A stretch of DNA of 64,000 bases from Bostrychus sinensis (lineage: Eukaryota > Chordata > Actinopteri > Gobiiformes > Eleotridae): contig CM036245.1 of NCBI GenBank assembly GCA_020698575.1, positions 3,621,609-3,685,608 of the forward strand. Direction: 5' to 3'. A program made the translations under genes and the position numbers. Every line of letters begins with the position of its first letter. Within the stretch, counting starts at the first letter, position 1. The notes under the pieces were generated by a model. It saw only the letters and a program-made list of their open reading frames with translations. It had not been told where the DNA came from and ran no database searches. Positions 46,159-56,475 of this stretch are shown piece after piece.

Positions 46159-49100
46159 TGTGGCTAGAAATCCATCCATCGATCCATCTTCTTCCGCTTT
46201 ATCCGGGGCCGGGTCGCGGAGGCAGCAGTCTAAGCAGAGATGCCCAGACTTCCCTCTCCACAGACACTTCCTCCAGCTCTACCGGGGCACCCCAAGGCGT
46301 TCCCAGGCCAGCCGAGAGACGTAGTCCCTCCAGCGTGTCCTAGGTCTTCCCCGGGGCCTCCTCCCGGTGGGACATGAACACCTCCCCAGGGAGGCGTCCA
46401 GGAGGCATCCGAAACAGATGCCCGAGCCACCTCAGCTGACTCCTCTCGATGTGGAGGAGCAGCGGCTCTACTCCGAGCTCCTCCCATGTGACTGAGCTCC
46501 TCACCTTATCTCTAAGGGAGCGCCCAGCCACCCTGCGGAGGAAACTCATTTCGGCCGCTTGTATCCGGGATCTTGTCCTTTCGGTCATGACCCAAAGCTC
46601 ATGACCATAGGTGAGAGTAGGAACGTAGATCGACCGGTAAATCGAGAGCTTCGCCTTTCGGCTCAGCTCCTTCTTCACCACAACAGACCGATACAACGAC
46701 CGCATTACTGCAGACGCTGCACCGATCCGTCTGTCGATTTCACGTTCCATCCTTCCCTCACTCGTGAACAAGACCCCAAGATACTTGAACTCCTCCACTT
46801 GAGGCAGGAGCTCCCCCCCAACCTGGAGAGGGCAAACCACCCTTTTCCGGTCGAGAACCATGGCCTCGGACTTGGAGGTGCTGATTCTCATCCCAGCCGC
46901 TTCACACTCGGCTGCAAACCGCCCCAGCACATGCTGAAGGTCTTGGCTTGATGAAGCCAACAGGACAACATCATCCGCAAAAAGCAGAGATGAAATCCTG
47001 TGGTTCCCAAACCAGACTCCCTCCGGCCCCTGGCTGCGCCTAGAAATTCTGTCCATAAAAGTTATGAACAGAACCGGTGACAAAGGGCAGCCCTGCCGGA
47101 GTCCAACATGCACTGGGAACAGGTCTGACTTACAACCGGCAATGCGAACCAAACTCCTGCTCTGTTCGTACAGAGACCGGACAGCCCTTAGCAGAGGGCC
47201 TCAGACCCCATACTCCCAGAGCACCCCCCACAGGATACCACGAGGGACACGGTCGAACGCCTTCTCCAAATCCACAAAACACATGTGGACAGGTTGGGCG
47301 AACTCCCACGAACCCTCAAGCACCCTATGGAGGGTATAGAGCTGGTCCACTGTTCCACGACCGGGGCGAAAACCGCATTGTTCCTCCTGAATCCGAGGTT
47401 CGACTATCGGCCGAATTCTCCTCTCCAGTACCCTGGAATAGACGTTCCCGGGGAGGCTGAGAAGTGTGATCCCCCTATAGTTGGAACACACCCTCCGGTC
47501 CCCCTTCTTAAAAAGAGGAACCACCACCCCGGTCTGCCAGTCCAGAGGTACTGTCCCCGACCGCCACGCGATGTTGCAAAGACGTGTCAGCCACGACAGC
47601 CCCACAACATCCAGAGACTTAAGGTACTCAGGGCGGATCTCATCCACCCCCGGTGCCTTGCCACCGAGGAGCTTTTTAACCACCTCGGTGACTTCAGCTT
47701 GGGTGATGAACGAGTCCACCTCTGAGTCCCCAGCCTCTGCCTCCTCAACGGAAGACGTGTCAGTGGGATTGAGGAGATCCTCGAAGTATTCTTTCCACCG
47801 CCCGACAACATCCCCAGTCGAGGTCAACAGCTCCCCACCTCCACTGTAAACAGTGTTGGTGAAGCACTGCTTCCCCCTCCTGAGGCGCCGGACAGTTTGC
47901 CAGAATTTCTTCGAGGCCGATCGATAGTCCTCCTCCATGGCCTCCCCGAACTCCTCCCAGACCCGAGTTTTTGCCTCCACAACTGCCCGGGCAGCAGCAC
48001 GCTTGGCCTGCCGGTACCCGTCGGCTGCCTCAGGAGTCCCACGAGCCAGCCAAGCTCGGTAGGACTCCTTCTTCAGCCTGACGGCATCCCTTACTTCCGG
48101 TGTCCACCACCGGGTTCGGGGGTTGCCGCCACGACAGGCACCAGAGACCTTACGGCCACAGCTCCGAACAGCCGCACCGACAATAGAGGTGGAGAACATG
48201 GCCCACTCGGACTCAATGTCTCCAGCCTCCCCCGGAATCTGGTTGAAGCTCTCCCGGAGGTGGGAGTTGAAGACCCCTCTGACAGGAGGTTCAGCCAGAC
48301 ATTCCCAACAGACCCTCACAATACGTTTGGGTCTGCCGAGTCTGTCCGGCCTCCTCCTCCGCCAGCGGATCCAACTCACCACCAGGTGGTGATCAGTTGA
48401 CAGCTCAGCCCCTCTCTTCACCCGAGTGTCCAAGACACACGGCCGAAGGTCCGATGACACGACTACAAAGTCGATCATCGACCTCCGGCCTAGGGTGTCC
48501 TGGTGTCACGTGCATTGATGGACACCCTTGTGCTTGAACATGGTGTTCGTTATGGACAAACTGTGACTAGCACAGAAGTCCAATAACAAAACACCACTCG
48601 GGTTCAGATCGGGGAGGCCGTTCCTCCCAATCACGCCCCTCCAGGTGTCACTGTCATTGCCCACGTGGGCATTGAAGTCCCCCAGTAGAACAATGGAGTC
48701 CCCAGTCGGAGCACCTTCCAGCACCCCTCCCAGGGACTCCAAGAAGGCAGGGTACTCTGCACTGCTGTTCGGGCCATAGGCCGAAACCACAGTGAGAGAC
48801 CTGTCCCGCACCCGGAGGCGCAGGGACACGACCCTCTCGTTCACCGGGGTAAACTCCAACACATGGCGGCTGAGCTGGGGGGCTATGAGCAAGCCCACAC
48901 CAGCCCGCCGCCTCTCACCGCGGGCAACTCCAGAGTGGTGGAGAGTCTAGCCCCTCTCAAGGAGCTGGGTTTCGGAGCCCAAGCTGTGCGTGGAGGTGAG
49001 CCCGACTATATCTAGCCGGTATCTCTCAACCTCCCGCACAAGCTCAGGCTCCTTCCCCCCCAGCGAGGTGACATTCCATGTCCCCAGAGCTAGTTTCTGT

Positions 49101-49549
49101 GTCCATGGATTGGGTCGTCGAGGCACCCGCCTCTGACTGCCGCCCAAGTCACACAGCACCGACCCCTTATGATCCTTCCTGCGGGTGGTGGGCCTACGGG
49201 AAGGCGGTCCCACGTAGCCTTTTCGGGTTTGGCCCGGCCGGGTCCCGTGGGAGGAGACCCGGCCACCAGGCGCTCGCCTGCGAGCCCCAACCCCAGGCCT
49301 GGCTCCAGGGTGGGGCCCCGGTGACGCCAATCCGGGCGACGTAACGGACCTTGCATTTTTACTTGTCATAATGGGCTTCTGAACCGCTCTTAGTCTGGCT
49401 CGTCACCTAGGACCTGTTTGCCATGGGAGACCCTACCAGGGGCATTAAGCCCCAGACAACATAGCTCCTAGGATCATTCGGGCACTCAAACCCCTCCACC
49501 ACGATAAGGTGGCGGTTCCTCCTTGAACCGCCACCTGTGGCTAGAAATC
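46159..49549 (-). mobile_element. RTE-like non-LTR retrotransposon, full-length but inactive
   Basis: The element (46173-49535, - strand) is flanked by a 14-bp duplication TGTGGCTAGAAATC (46159-46172, 49536-49549). It has an AP-type endonuclease (GTWNVTSLGGKE, VLLGDFNAHVG, STDHHLV) and a reverse transcriptase (NYRGITLLSLPG, CGFRPGRGTVDQLY, LLFADDVVLLAS), and it ends in CCATCCATC-type repeats. The single frame is cut by stops that replace Trp or Arg codons (for example at 47201-47203) and by a small deletion near the C-terminus. The apparent frames on the opposite strand are shadows. RTE-like placement is by overall look. A close relative lies at 56491. Confidence 0.88.
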
Positions 49550-50010
49550 TGACAGCAAAATGGCAGTGTCTGACGTGTTTTTTGCCTTTTTTAACAAAAA
49601 GAAGACCAAAGAAACAACTGCCATTGGAAGGCTTTGCTGCAGTATTTTTGCCACGGAGGATCTAAAATGCATTCTGGACCTAATTATTTGACTGGATTAT
49701 ATTCTTCAGACCTTTATGGATAAAATGAGACCAATTTTGCAGGGATCCTCTGCTGTTTCACGTCACAGAACATCACGAAGTAAGTAAAGTCAAACGCTAA
49801 TTTTTTGCTTCTCTACAAAAAACGGCTTTACTGCCAGCGCTGCAATTGCTGTGTGCAAAAATGGTTTCTAAAATCAGAAAAGGGAGGGTCTAAGCTTTCG
49901 TTTGATGTGTAGTTTGTATGGTTGACGGAGGTGTGTTTACACATGGTTTTAAAGCAGCAAAGTGTGGCCACGGCCCTCGGGAGGGCCGTCGGAATGGTAA
50001 GGGGTTTTAG

Positions 50011-50696
50011 CCAATGAAATATCAAGACACACACAGCCTGTCCGCTTATTGGAGTGTTTACTACAGATCCAGGGTCAGTTTTTCTCGCTGGCATGAAAGA
50101 GGAAGTGTTATTTGAATATGGAGGTTCAGTCTGGAGGTCAGACTCCAGGTCAGACCAACAGAGAGGATAGAAATCATTAAACAAATCATAAACCGGAGCC
50201 CTGAAATTACTGTACATTTGTTGGTTTTGGGGATTATTGATCGCATATCGTACAAAGGTTCAAATTAGCGTGCAAATACAATAATTGTATTATATGTATT
50301 ATAATAATTGTAACCACGTTAGCTTGGACAACCACAGGAGCATGGGACTCACTCTGATGCAGTCTGAACAGCTGCAGGGCTCAGGAGTGGGACCTTTGAC
50401 CTTGTTGACCGATGTGAGGTAAGACCAAAGCAGCTATTGGTTGCTCAGTATGTCACACAAAACTTTCATTTAAGTTACATCACATATTTTTAAATCTTTT
50501 AAACCCTATTTATCAACATATTAATGAACCTATATTAACATGCTTTATAGTCATATTTATTCCCATTGTGAAATGAGCATTTTTATCAAAGTTGTATCAA
50601 TATTTATTGGTTTTATTCATGTTTTTAACACTGGATTACATTAGGTAATATAATAGTTACCCTCTTTGGGAATTGACGTCTGTGTTTTTGCGACCT
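50011..50696. other. DNA right of the piggyBac element
   Basis: No gene. It is AT-rich and leads into the minisatellite. Confidence 0.4.
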
Positions 50697-51482
50697 GCTG
50701 AGCTGATGATGCCTGTGATTGGACGGTCTGAGCTGGGGGCGTGGCCTGTGATTGGGCGGTCTGAGCTCGGGGCGTGGCCTGTGATTGGACGATCTGAGCT
50801 GGGGGCGTGGCCTTGATTGGGCGGTCTGAGCTGGGGGCGTGGCCTGTGATTGGACGGTCTGAGCTGGGGATGTGGCCTGTGATTGGACGGTCTGAGCTGG
50901 GGGCGTGGCCTGTGATTGGGAAAATGAGCTGGGGGCATGGCCTTGATTGGGCAGTCTGAGCTGGGGGCGTGGCCTTGATTGGGCAGTCTGAGCTGGGGGC
51001 GTGGCCTGTGATTGGGCGTCTGAGCTGGGGGCGTGGCCTGTGATTGGATGTCTGAGCTGGGGGCGTGGCCTGTGATTGGGTGGTCTGAGCTGGGGGTGTG
51101 GCCTGTGATTGGGCGGTCTGAGCTGGGGGCGTGGCCTGTGATTGGATTCTGAGCTGGGGGGCGTGGCCTTGATTGGGCGGTCTGAGCTGGGGGGCGTAGC
51201 CTGTGATTGGGCAGTCTGAGCTGGGGGCGTGGCCTATGATCAGACAGTTCGAGCTGGGGGTTTGGCCTGTTATTGGATGTCTGAGCTGGGGGTGTGGCCT
51301 GTGATTGGGCAGTCTGAGCTGGGGGCGTGGCCTGTGATTAGATATCTGAGCTGGGGGCGTGGCCTGTGATTGGGTGGTCTGAGCTGGGGGTGTGGCCTGT
51401 GATTGGGTGGTCTGAGCTGGGGGCGTGGCCAGTGATTGGATGTCTGAGCTGGGGGTGTGGCCTGTGATTGGGTGGTCTGAGC
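50697..51482. repeat. 33-bp GC-rich minisatellite
   Basis: About two dozen units of 30-33 bases. Each contains GAGCTGGGGGCGTGGCCTG followed by TGATTGG and a short variable spacer (GCGGTC, ATGTC, GCAGTC). Units differ by point changes and 1-3 base losses. A lone diverged unit lies at 51957-52010. Every unit has a GC/CACCC-box-like GGGGCGTGGCC and an inverted CCAAT box. The open frames across it (HPQLRPPNHRP repeats) are by-products of the repeat. Confidence 0.92.
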
Positions 51483-52869
51483 ATGCATGTGCTATAGAAC
51501 TGGAACGTGAATGACGTTAAAACCGCCATTGTTTTCTGCTCATTGGCGTGTGATGCCAATTTCTCTGTTTGCAGCCCATGGAGGGTGCATTATGGCCCTC
51601 AAACAAGCATGCTCTTGTTTCGAGTACTGCATGATCAGTTCTGACCAATGGGTGCGATGGCGGGCCAGAGCAGTGACATCACAAACCATAAGAAGTAATT
51701 GTTTAGCCAAATTAAATATTTTTAACAAGGAAAAAGTCCATGGTGTGAAAATAGGTCATAAACACTACAAAGTCCAACCATTTTGGAAGTTGTTGGTGTC
51801 CTGTCGCCGAACACCAGGTGTTTCTTGTTACATTGTGCTGCATGAGAAAAATCCTTTCTGGGCCACATGGGATTTTTTTGCTGCAGTTCCATGGAGCGGC
51901 CACTAAGGGAGAGGTGGTGGTGCCCTATACAGGTTTTATGATACAGCCATGGGCCTGAGCTCGGTGTGGCCTGTGATTGGACGGTTTGAGCCAGGGGCAT
52001 GGCCTGAGCTAGACCAAGTTACAGCGTTAGGACTGGATGTCCGAGTCTTCAGTCTCTCAGAGCATCGGTGTGAATGAAACCTTATTTTTACCTTTTATAA
52101 CAACAGATTTATTTATTTGCAAAACAGTTCAGGGCTAAACTCAGGTTTATGTGCAGATGGTTTTCTTTGTTAATTGAACTGCTTCAAATGTAGATCTTGT
52201 CTTGAAGCTTGGTTTATATTTGGCTTAGTGCTTTTGTGTTCTGATTTACTCCTGGTTACTGAAGTCCTGGTTTAGACATGATTTAGTCCTAGTTTGGTCC
52301 TGGTTTTGTCCTTGTTTGTCCAGGTTTATCCCTCATTTGGTCTTAGTTCAGCTTTTGGTTTGTCCTGTTTGTGACCTGGTTTTGTTAAATATGGATTGAT
52401 ATCTATGTAAGGTAGACTCTGTCTTTTCTTAGCATCCTTTACTTTTGGTTGAGTGGGCGTTTAGCTGTTAAAACCTTTCAGGTGTTCGTATACAGCTTCA
52501 GTTAAATTTTTTTATATTATTTTCAGGATTATTTTGTTCTAGCTTTTGTTGTAATGAAATGAATTAGACATGTAATTCAGATCCTTGTTATCTCAGTAGC
52601 AGCCCATTTTATTTGTCTCTCCTTTTGCCTCAGAAACTTTAAAATGTGCAGATTTGTTCGATGAACAAATACTGAAGGATCTAAATGGTGTTTTTGTTTG
52701 AGAGTGTATCTTGTCTGAATTAATGATATGAATATTTCTGTCATTGTACAAACCAAACAGGGGGCAAAAAATGAATAAAATTTGTGATTAAGCTGCAAAC
52801 TCTTGTAGAAATGGACAAAAGTTTGAAGTTGTTCTGTGTAAATCTGCTGTTGGATAAACTCTTCCAGCG
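51483..52869 (+). promoter_or_regulatory. Upstream region of receptor 52870
   Basis: Positions 52010-52150 are a diverged copy of the flank seen at 33600-33760 and 35290-35400. A reversed 11-bp array (CCTGGTTTAGACA-type) lies at 52245-52385. The group 2 block (CAGATCCTTGTTATCTCAG) is at 52578-52628, and CTCTTCCAG ends two bases before the ATG. Positions 51500-51950 have no recognisable content. Confidence 0.4.
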
Positions 52870-53790
52870 ATGAAAAACTCCAGTCAGGTTTCCTATTTCA
52901 CTCTGGGAGCCTACTTTGACACTGGGTCTTTGAGATGGCTGTATTTTCTCATCCTAATGTCTGTGTATGCTCTGATAGTGCTCTCCAACCTGCTTCTCAT
53001 CGTAGTCATCTGTTTGAACAGAACTCTACATGAACCTATGTACATCTTTCTCTGTAATTTATTTGTGAACGAACTCTATGGCAGCACTGGCTTATTCCCA
53101 TTTCTGATGCTTCAAATTCTCAGAGATTTCTACACAATTCCAGCTCCATTTTGCTTCCTTCAGATCTTCTGTCTCTTTTCTTACGGTCTCATTGAGTATG
53201 TGACCCTTGCCATTATGTCGTACGACCGATACTTGTCCATATGTTTCCCTCTGCAGTACCACTCTCTCATGACCCACACTAAAGTCTTTATCCTTATCGC
53301 TTTGACCTGGCTGTTGTTATTTGTGGCTGTATTTATTGTAATATCTCTGAGCGCCCCTTTGATTCTGTGTGGAAACATCATCAACAAAGTCTTTTGTGAT
53401 AACTACTCCATTGTAAAACTGGCCTGTTATGACACAACCGTGAACAACATTTACGGACTTATCCAGTTATTCCTCGTCACTGTGTTACCATCGAGTGTCA
53501 TTCTTTTCACATATATCTGTATTTTTAAAGTGTGTTTCTCTGGATCCAAACAGATGCGGCAGAAGGCTCTGAGCACCTGCACGCCTCACCTGGCTTCTCT
53601 GTTAAATTTCTCATTCGGCGTCAGTTTTGACATAATTCAGAGCAGGTTTGACATGAGTAATGTCCCGAATATACTCCGAATATTCCTGTCTGTGTATTTT
53701 TTAACAGTGCAGCCGCTGTTTAACCCAGTGATGTATGGACTGAAGATGTCCAAAATAAGAAGCTCATGTAGAAAGATGCTTTTGGGTTAA
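52870..53790 (+). CDS. Odorant receptor, group 2 (intact)
   Basis: A 306-residue receptor starting MKNSSQVSYF. TM3-TM4 (EYVTLAIMSYDRYLSIC through FVAVFIVISLSAPL) is DNA-identical or nearly so to the gene at 38172. From ECL2 onwards it departs sharply (ILCGNIINKVFCDNYSIV, NNIYGLIQLF). TM6 has SKQMRQKALSTCTPHLASLL, with Met where the others have Thr. TM7 is FNPVMY. It ends KMLLG, a few residues short of the other two. It stands 14 kb from its group, behind the piggyBac and minisatellite. Confidence 0.95.
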   Translation: MKNSSQVSYFTLGAYFDTGSLRWLYFLILMSVYALIVLSNLLLIVVICLNRTLHEPMYIFLCNLFVNELYGSTGLFPFLMLQILRDFYTIPAPFCFLQIFCLFSYGLIEYVTLAIMSYDRYLSICFPLQYHSLMTHTKVFILIALTWLLLFVAVFIVISLSAPLILCGNIINKVFCDNYSIVKLACYDTTVNNIYGLIQLFLVTVLPSSVILFTYICIFKVCFSGSKQMRQKALSTCTPHLASLLNFSFGVSFDIIQSRFDMSNVPNILRIFLSVYFLTVQPLFNPVMYGLKMSKIRSSCRKMLLG

Positions 53791-54108
53791 AACAACGTAA
53801 ACCTATGATTTTCAATAGTGATGTTGTTAAATATTAGAGGTGGACGGAATGATCCAAATATTGTTAGTATCAAATTCTGATTCTTTTGTTCCAGTTTCTC
53901 TGGTTCATCCATGCTCCAAATTCATCACAAAGTAGCCATGTCTGAGTAAGGCACAGCTCACTTTGGTACGCCTGAGGCTCACTCTGCTGCTCCCCCTCAA
54001 AAACTGCAAAACCTGTCAACTGTGATGGAAGACCTGGAATTTTTTCTTTAATGAAGGTTTTACTTCAATGAAATATGTTAAATTTGCTTAAAATCTGTTC
54101 TGGGCCTG
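53791..54108. other. 3' flank of receptor 52870
   Basis: No gene or element seen. Confidence 0.4.
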
Positions 54109-54200
54109 TGCTGCCTTATAGCTCAGTTGGTAGAGTGCATACACAGGGCAACTACAGCCTGCCTTGGGGTTGACGGTTCAATTTGCAGACCCCCTTAAGA
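54109..54200 (+). repeat. tRNA-like SINE head or tRNA pseudogene
   Basis: An exact A box (TAGCTCAGTTGG, 54119-54130) and a weaker B box (GGTTCAATTTG, 54175-54185) are spaced as in a tRNA gene. The arms do not fold into a good cloverleaf by eye, so a functional tRNA is unlikely. Confidence 0.55.
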
Positions 54201-54615
54201 CAAACCGCATCAAATGAAGGTGGAGCTCACATTTAAGCCCTTTAATTATTTTCATTTATACTGACATTTAGAGAACAGAAAATTGTAAAAACCACCATAA
54301 AAAAGCTGAAATAAAGATATGTGGAAGTATTGTAATAACATTGTCAAGAACTACAATAAAAACCATTCGTACCACATACAGTCTGTAGCGTACTTGCACT
54401 GGCTCATGTTCATGATTCTATTTTGCACATTTCTGTGTTTATGGAGTTTCTGCTTCATTTTGGGCGTTGATGCATTCTTATATAGCATTGGGCTGTAAAC
54501 CAACTTCCCCACTTGAGACAATAAAGATACGTAGAACTTCAAATCCATTTTAGCTTATCTATGTGCCTCCTGGTGAATTTAAATAGTCTACATGTCATTG
54601 GTATTAAATTACTCA

Positions 54616-55029
54616 TTAAAGGGGCCCTATTATGCAAAATCGACTTTTTTGAGCTTTCTTCCATGTTTTAATGTTGTTCCTGTATCAAAAAACAGACGGG
54701 GAGTTGTGTTTTTTTTTCATTCACGCATGTTTGAGTTATCCTCTGTTTATTTAGCAGCAAACAAACAAACCCACAGCTGACTGCAGCATTGCAGCAGTGC
54801 GTGTGAAAGGGCGTGACAGCAGCTGGGGTGAGGAGGGAGGGGCTCTTAAAGGAAAAGGGACCTAATCTGAGCGTTTCTCACAGAGTCAAATTATGAGTTT
54901 TTTCAAATAAGGTTTTTTCAATAATTATTGCTTTCTCTGACCAACAAAATGTAAGACGCTGATCTAGAGGTGTCCTAAATTAATTTAAAAGACACCAAAA
55001 AAAAAAAAAGCATAATACGGCCCCTTTAA
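54616..55029. mobile_element. TTAA-flanked miniature transposon
   Basis: The element is 54620-55025 (406 bp). Its ends are AGGGGCCCTATTATGC and an inverse with one mismatch. TTAA flanks both sides, as in piggyBac or Kolobok elements. The ends differ from those of the piggyBac at 42654. No coding sequence. Confidence 0.82.
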
Positions 55030-55064
55030 GAAAGGTATGGAGGACTAACACTGCCGAATCAATC

Positions 55065-56333
55065 ATCCATCCGGGTGACCACAAGGCGTTCCCAGGCCAA
55101 CCAAGACCCATAGTACCTCCTTCATATCCTGGGTCTTCCCTGGGGCCTCCTCACGGTGGGACATGCCCAGAACACCTCCCCATGGAGGCGTCCAGGAGGC
55201 ATATGAAACATATGCCCGAGCCACCTCAGCTGGCTCCTCTCGATGCAGAGAAGCAGCAGCTCTACTCCGAGCTCCTCCCAAGTGACTGAGCTTCTCATCT
55301 TATCTCTAAGGGTGCGCCCAGCCACCCTGCAGTAGAAACTAATTTTATAGGACAACATCATCCACAAAAAGCAGAGATGAGATCCTGTGGTTCCCAAACC
55401 AGACTCCCTCCGGCCCCTGGCTGCGCCTAGAAATTCTGTCCATAAAAGTTATGAACAGTGACAAAGGGCAGCCCTGCTGGAGTCCAACATGCACTGGGAA
55501 CAGGTCCGACTTACAACTGGCAATGCAAACCAAACTCCTGCTCCAGTTGTACAGGGACTGGACAGCCCTTAGCAAAGAGCCTCGGACCCCATACTCCCAG
55601 AGCACCCCCCCCCCCCCCACAGGACAATACAAGGGACACAGTCGAACGCCTTCTCCAGGTCCACAAAGCACATGTGGACTGTGGGTGAACTCCCATGAAC
55701 CCTCGAGCACCCGATAGAGGGTGTAGAGCTGGTCCACTGTTCCACGACCAGGGCGAAAACCGCATCCTGGATCCGAGGTTCTATCGGCCGACTTCTCCTC
55801 TCCAGTCCCTGGAATAGACTTTCCCGGGGAGGCTGAGAAGTGTGATCCCCCTGTAGTTGGAACACACCCTCCGGTCCCCCTTCTTAAAAAGAGGGACCAC
55901 CACCCCAGTCTGCCAGTCCAGAGGCACTATCCCCAACCGCCACACTGTTGCAGAGACGTGTCAGCCCCACAACATCCAGAGACTTCAGGTACTCAGGGTG
56001 GATCTCATCCACACCCGGTGCCACCAAGGAGCTTTTTAACCACCTCAGAGACTTCAGCTTGGGTGATGGATGAGTCCACCTCTGGGTGCCCAGCCTCTGC
56101 CTCCTCAATGGAAGGCATGTTGGTGGGATTGAGGAGATCCTCAAAGTATTCCTTCCACCACCTGGCAACATCACCAGTCAAGGTCAACAGCTCCCCTCCT
56201 CCACTGTAAACAGTGTTAGTGAGGAACTGCTTGCCCCTCCTGAGGCGGCGGCTGGTTTGCTAGAATTTCTTGGAGGCCAACCGATAGTCCTCCTCCCAGA
56301 CCCGGATTTCTGCCTCCACAACCACCCGGGCGG
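55065..56333 (-). mobile_element. RTE-like LINE relic, 5'-truncated
   Basis: On the - strand it covers the central and C-terminal part of the reverse transcriptase of the same family as 46173-49535 (CGPGEGVRLCPL, SKSDLFPVHVGLQQGCP, ISSLLFVDDVVL). FADD has become FVDD, and a run of about 13 C (near 55607) plus many small deletions break the frame. The repeat tail is absent. It abuts an L2-like LINE end at 56334. Confidence 0.82.
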
Positions 56334-56475
56334 TTGTTATCGAGCTATGGTGGCATGGAACTCATTACCAAGGTATCTGTTGCTTGAAAATATTAGAAAA
56401 TGCTTTCAAAAGAAGTTAAAACTTTTCTTGTTCATGCAGCGATCACTGATAACTATGTATTTTGATTATTAGGAA

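Larger units (their letters stand above)
42650..50010 (-). mobile_element. piggyBac transposon with a nested LINE
   Basis: The ends are AACCCCTTACCATTCCG at 42654-42670 and its exact inverse at 49990-50006. The left flank is TTAA (42650-42653). The right flank is TTAG, one change from the piggyBac target TTAA. Next to the right end is a palindrome, ACGGCCCTCGGGAGGGCCGT. The element carries a - strand transposase relic (43461-45651). A LINE of 3.36 kb is inserted at 46173-49535, upstream of the transposase. Without the LINE the element would be about 4 kb. Confidence 0.9.

Noticed and set aside
50657..51559. Proline-rich repeated frames across the minisatellite
   Set aside because: They come from the 33-bp unit being a multiple of three. 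Unit length changes break the frames.
54109..54200. Functional tRNA gene
   Set aside because: The A box is good, but the B box and stems are poor and no terminator follows closely. A SINE head is more likely.
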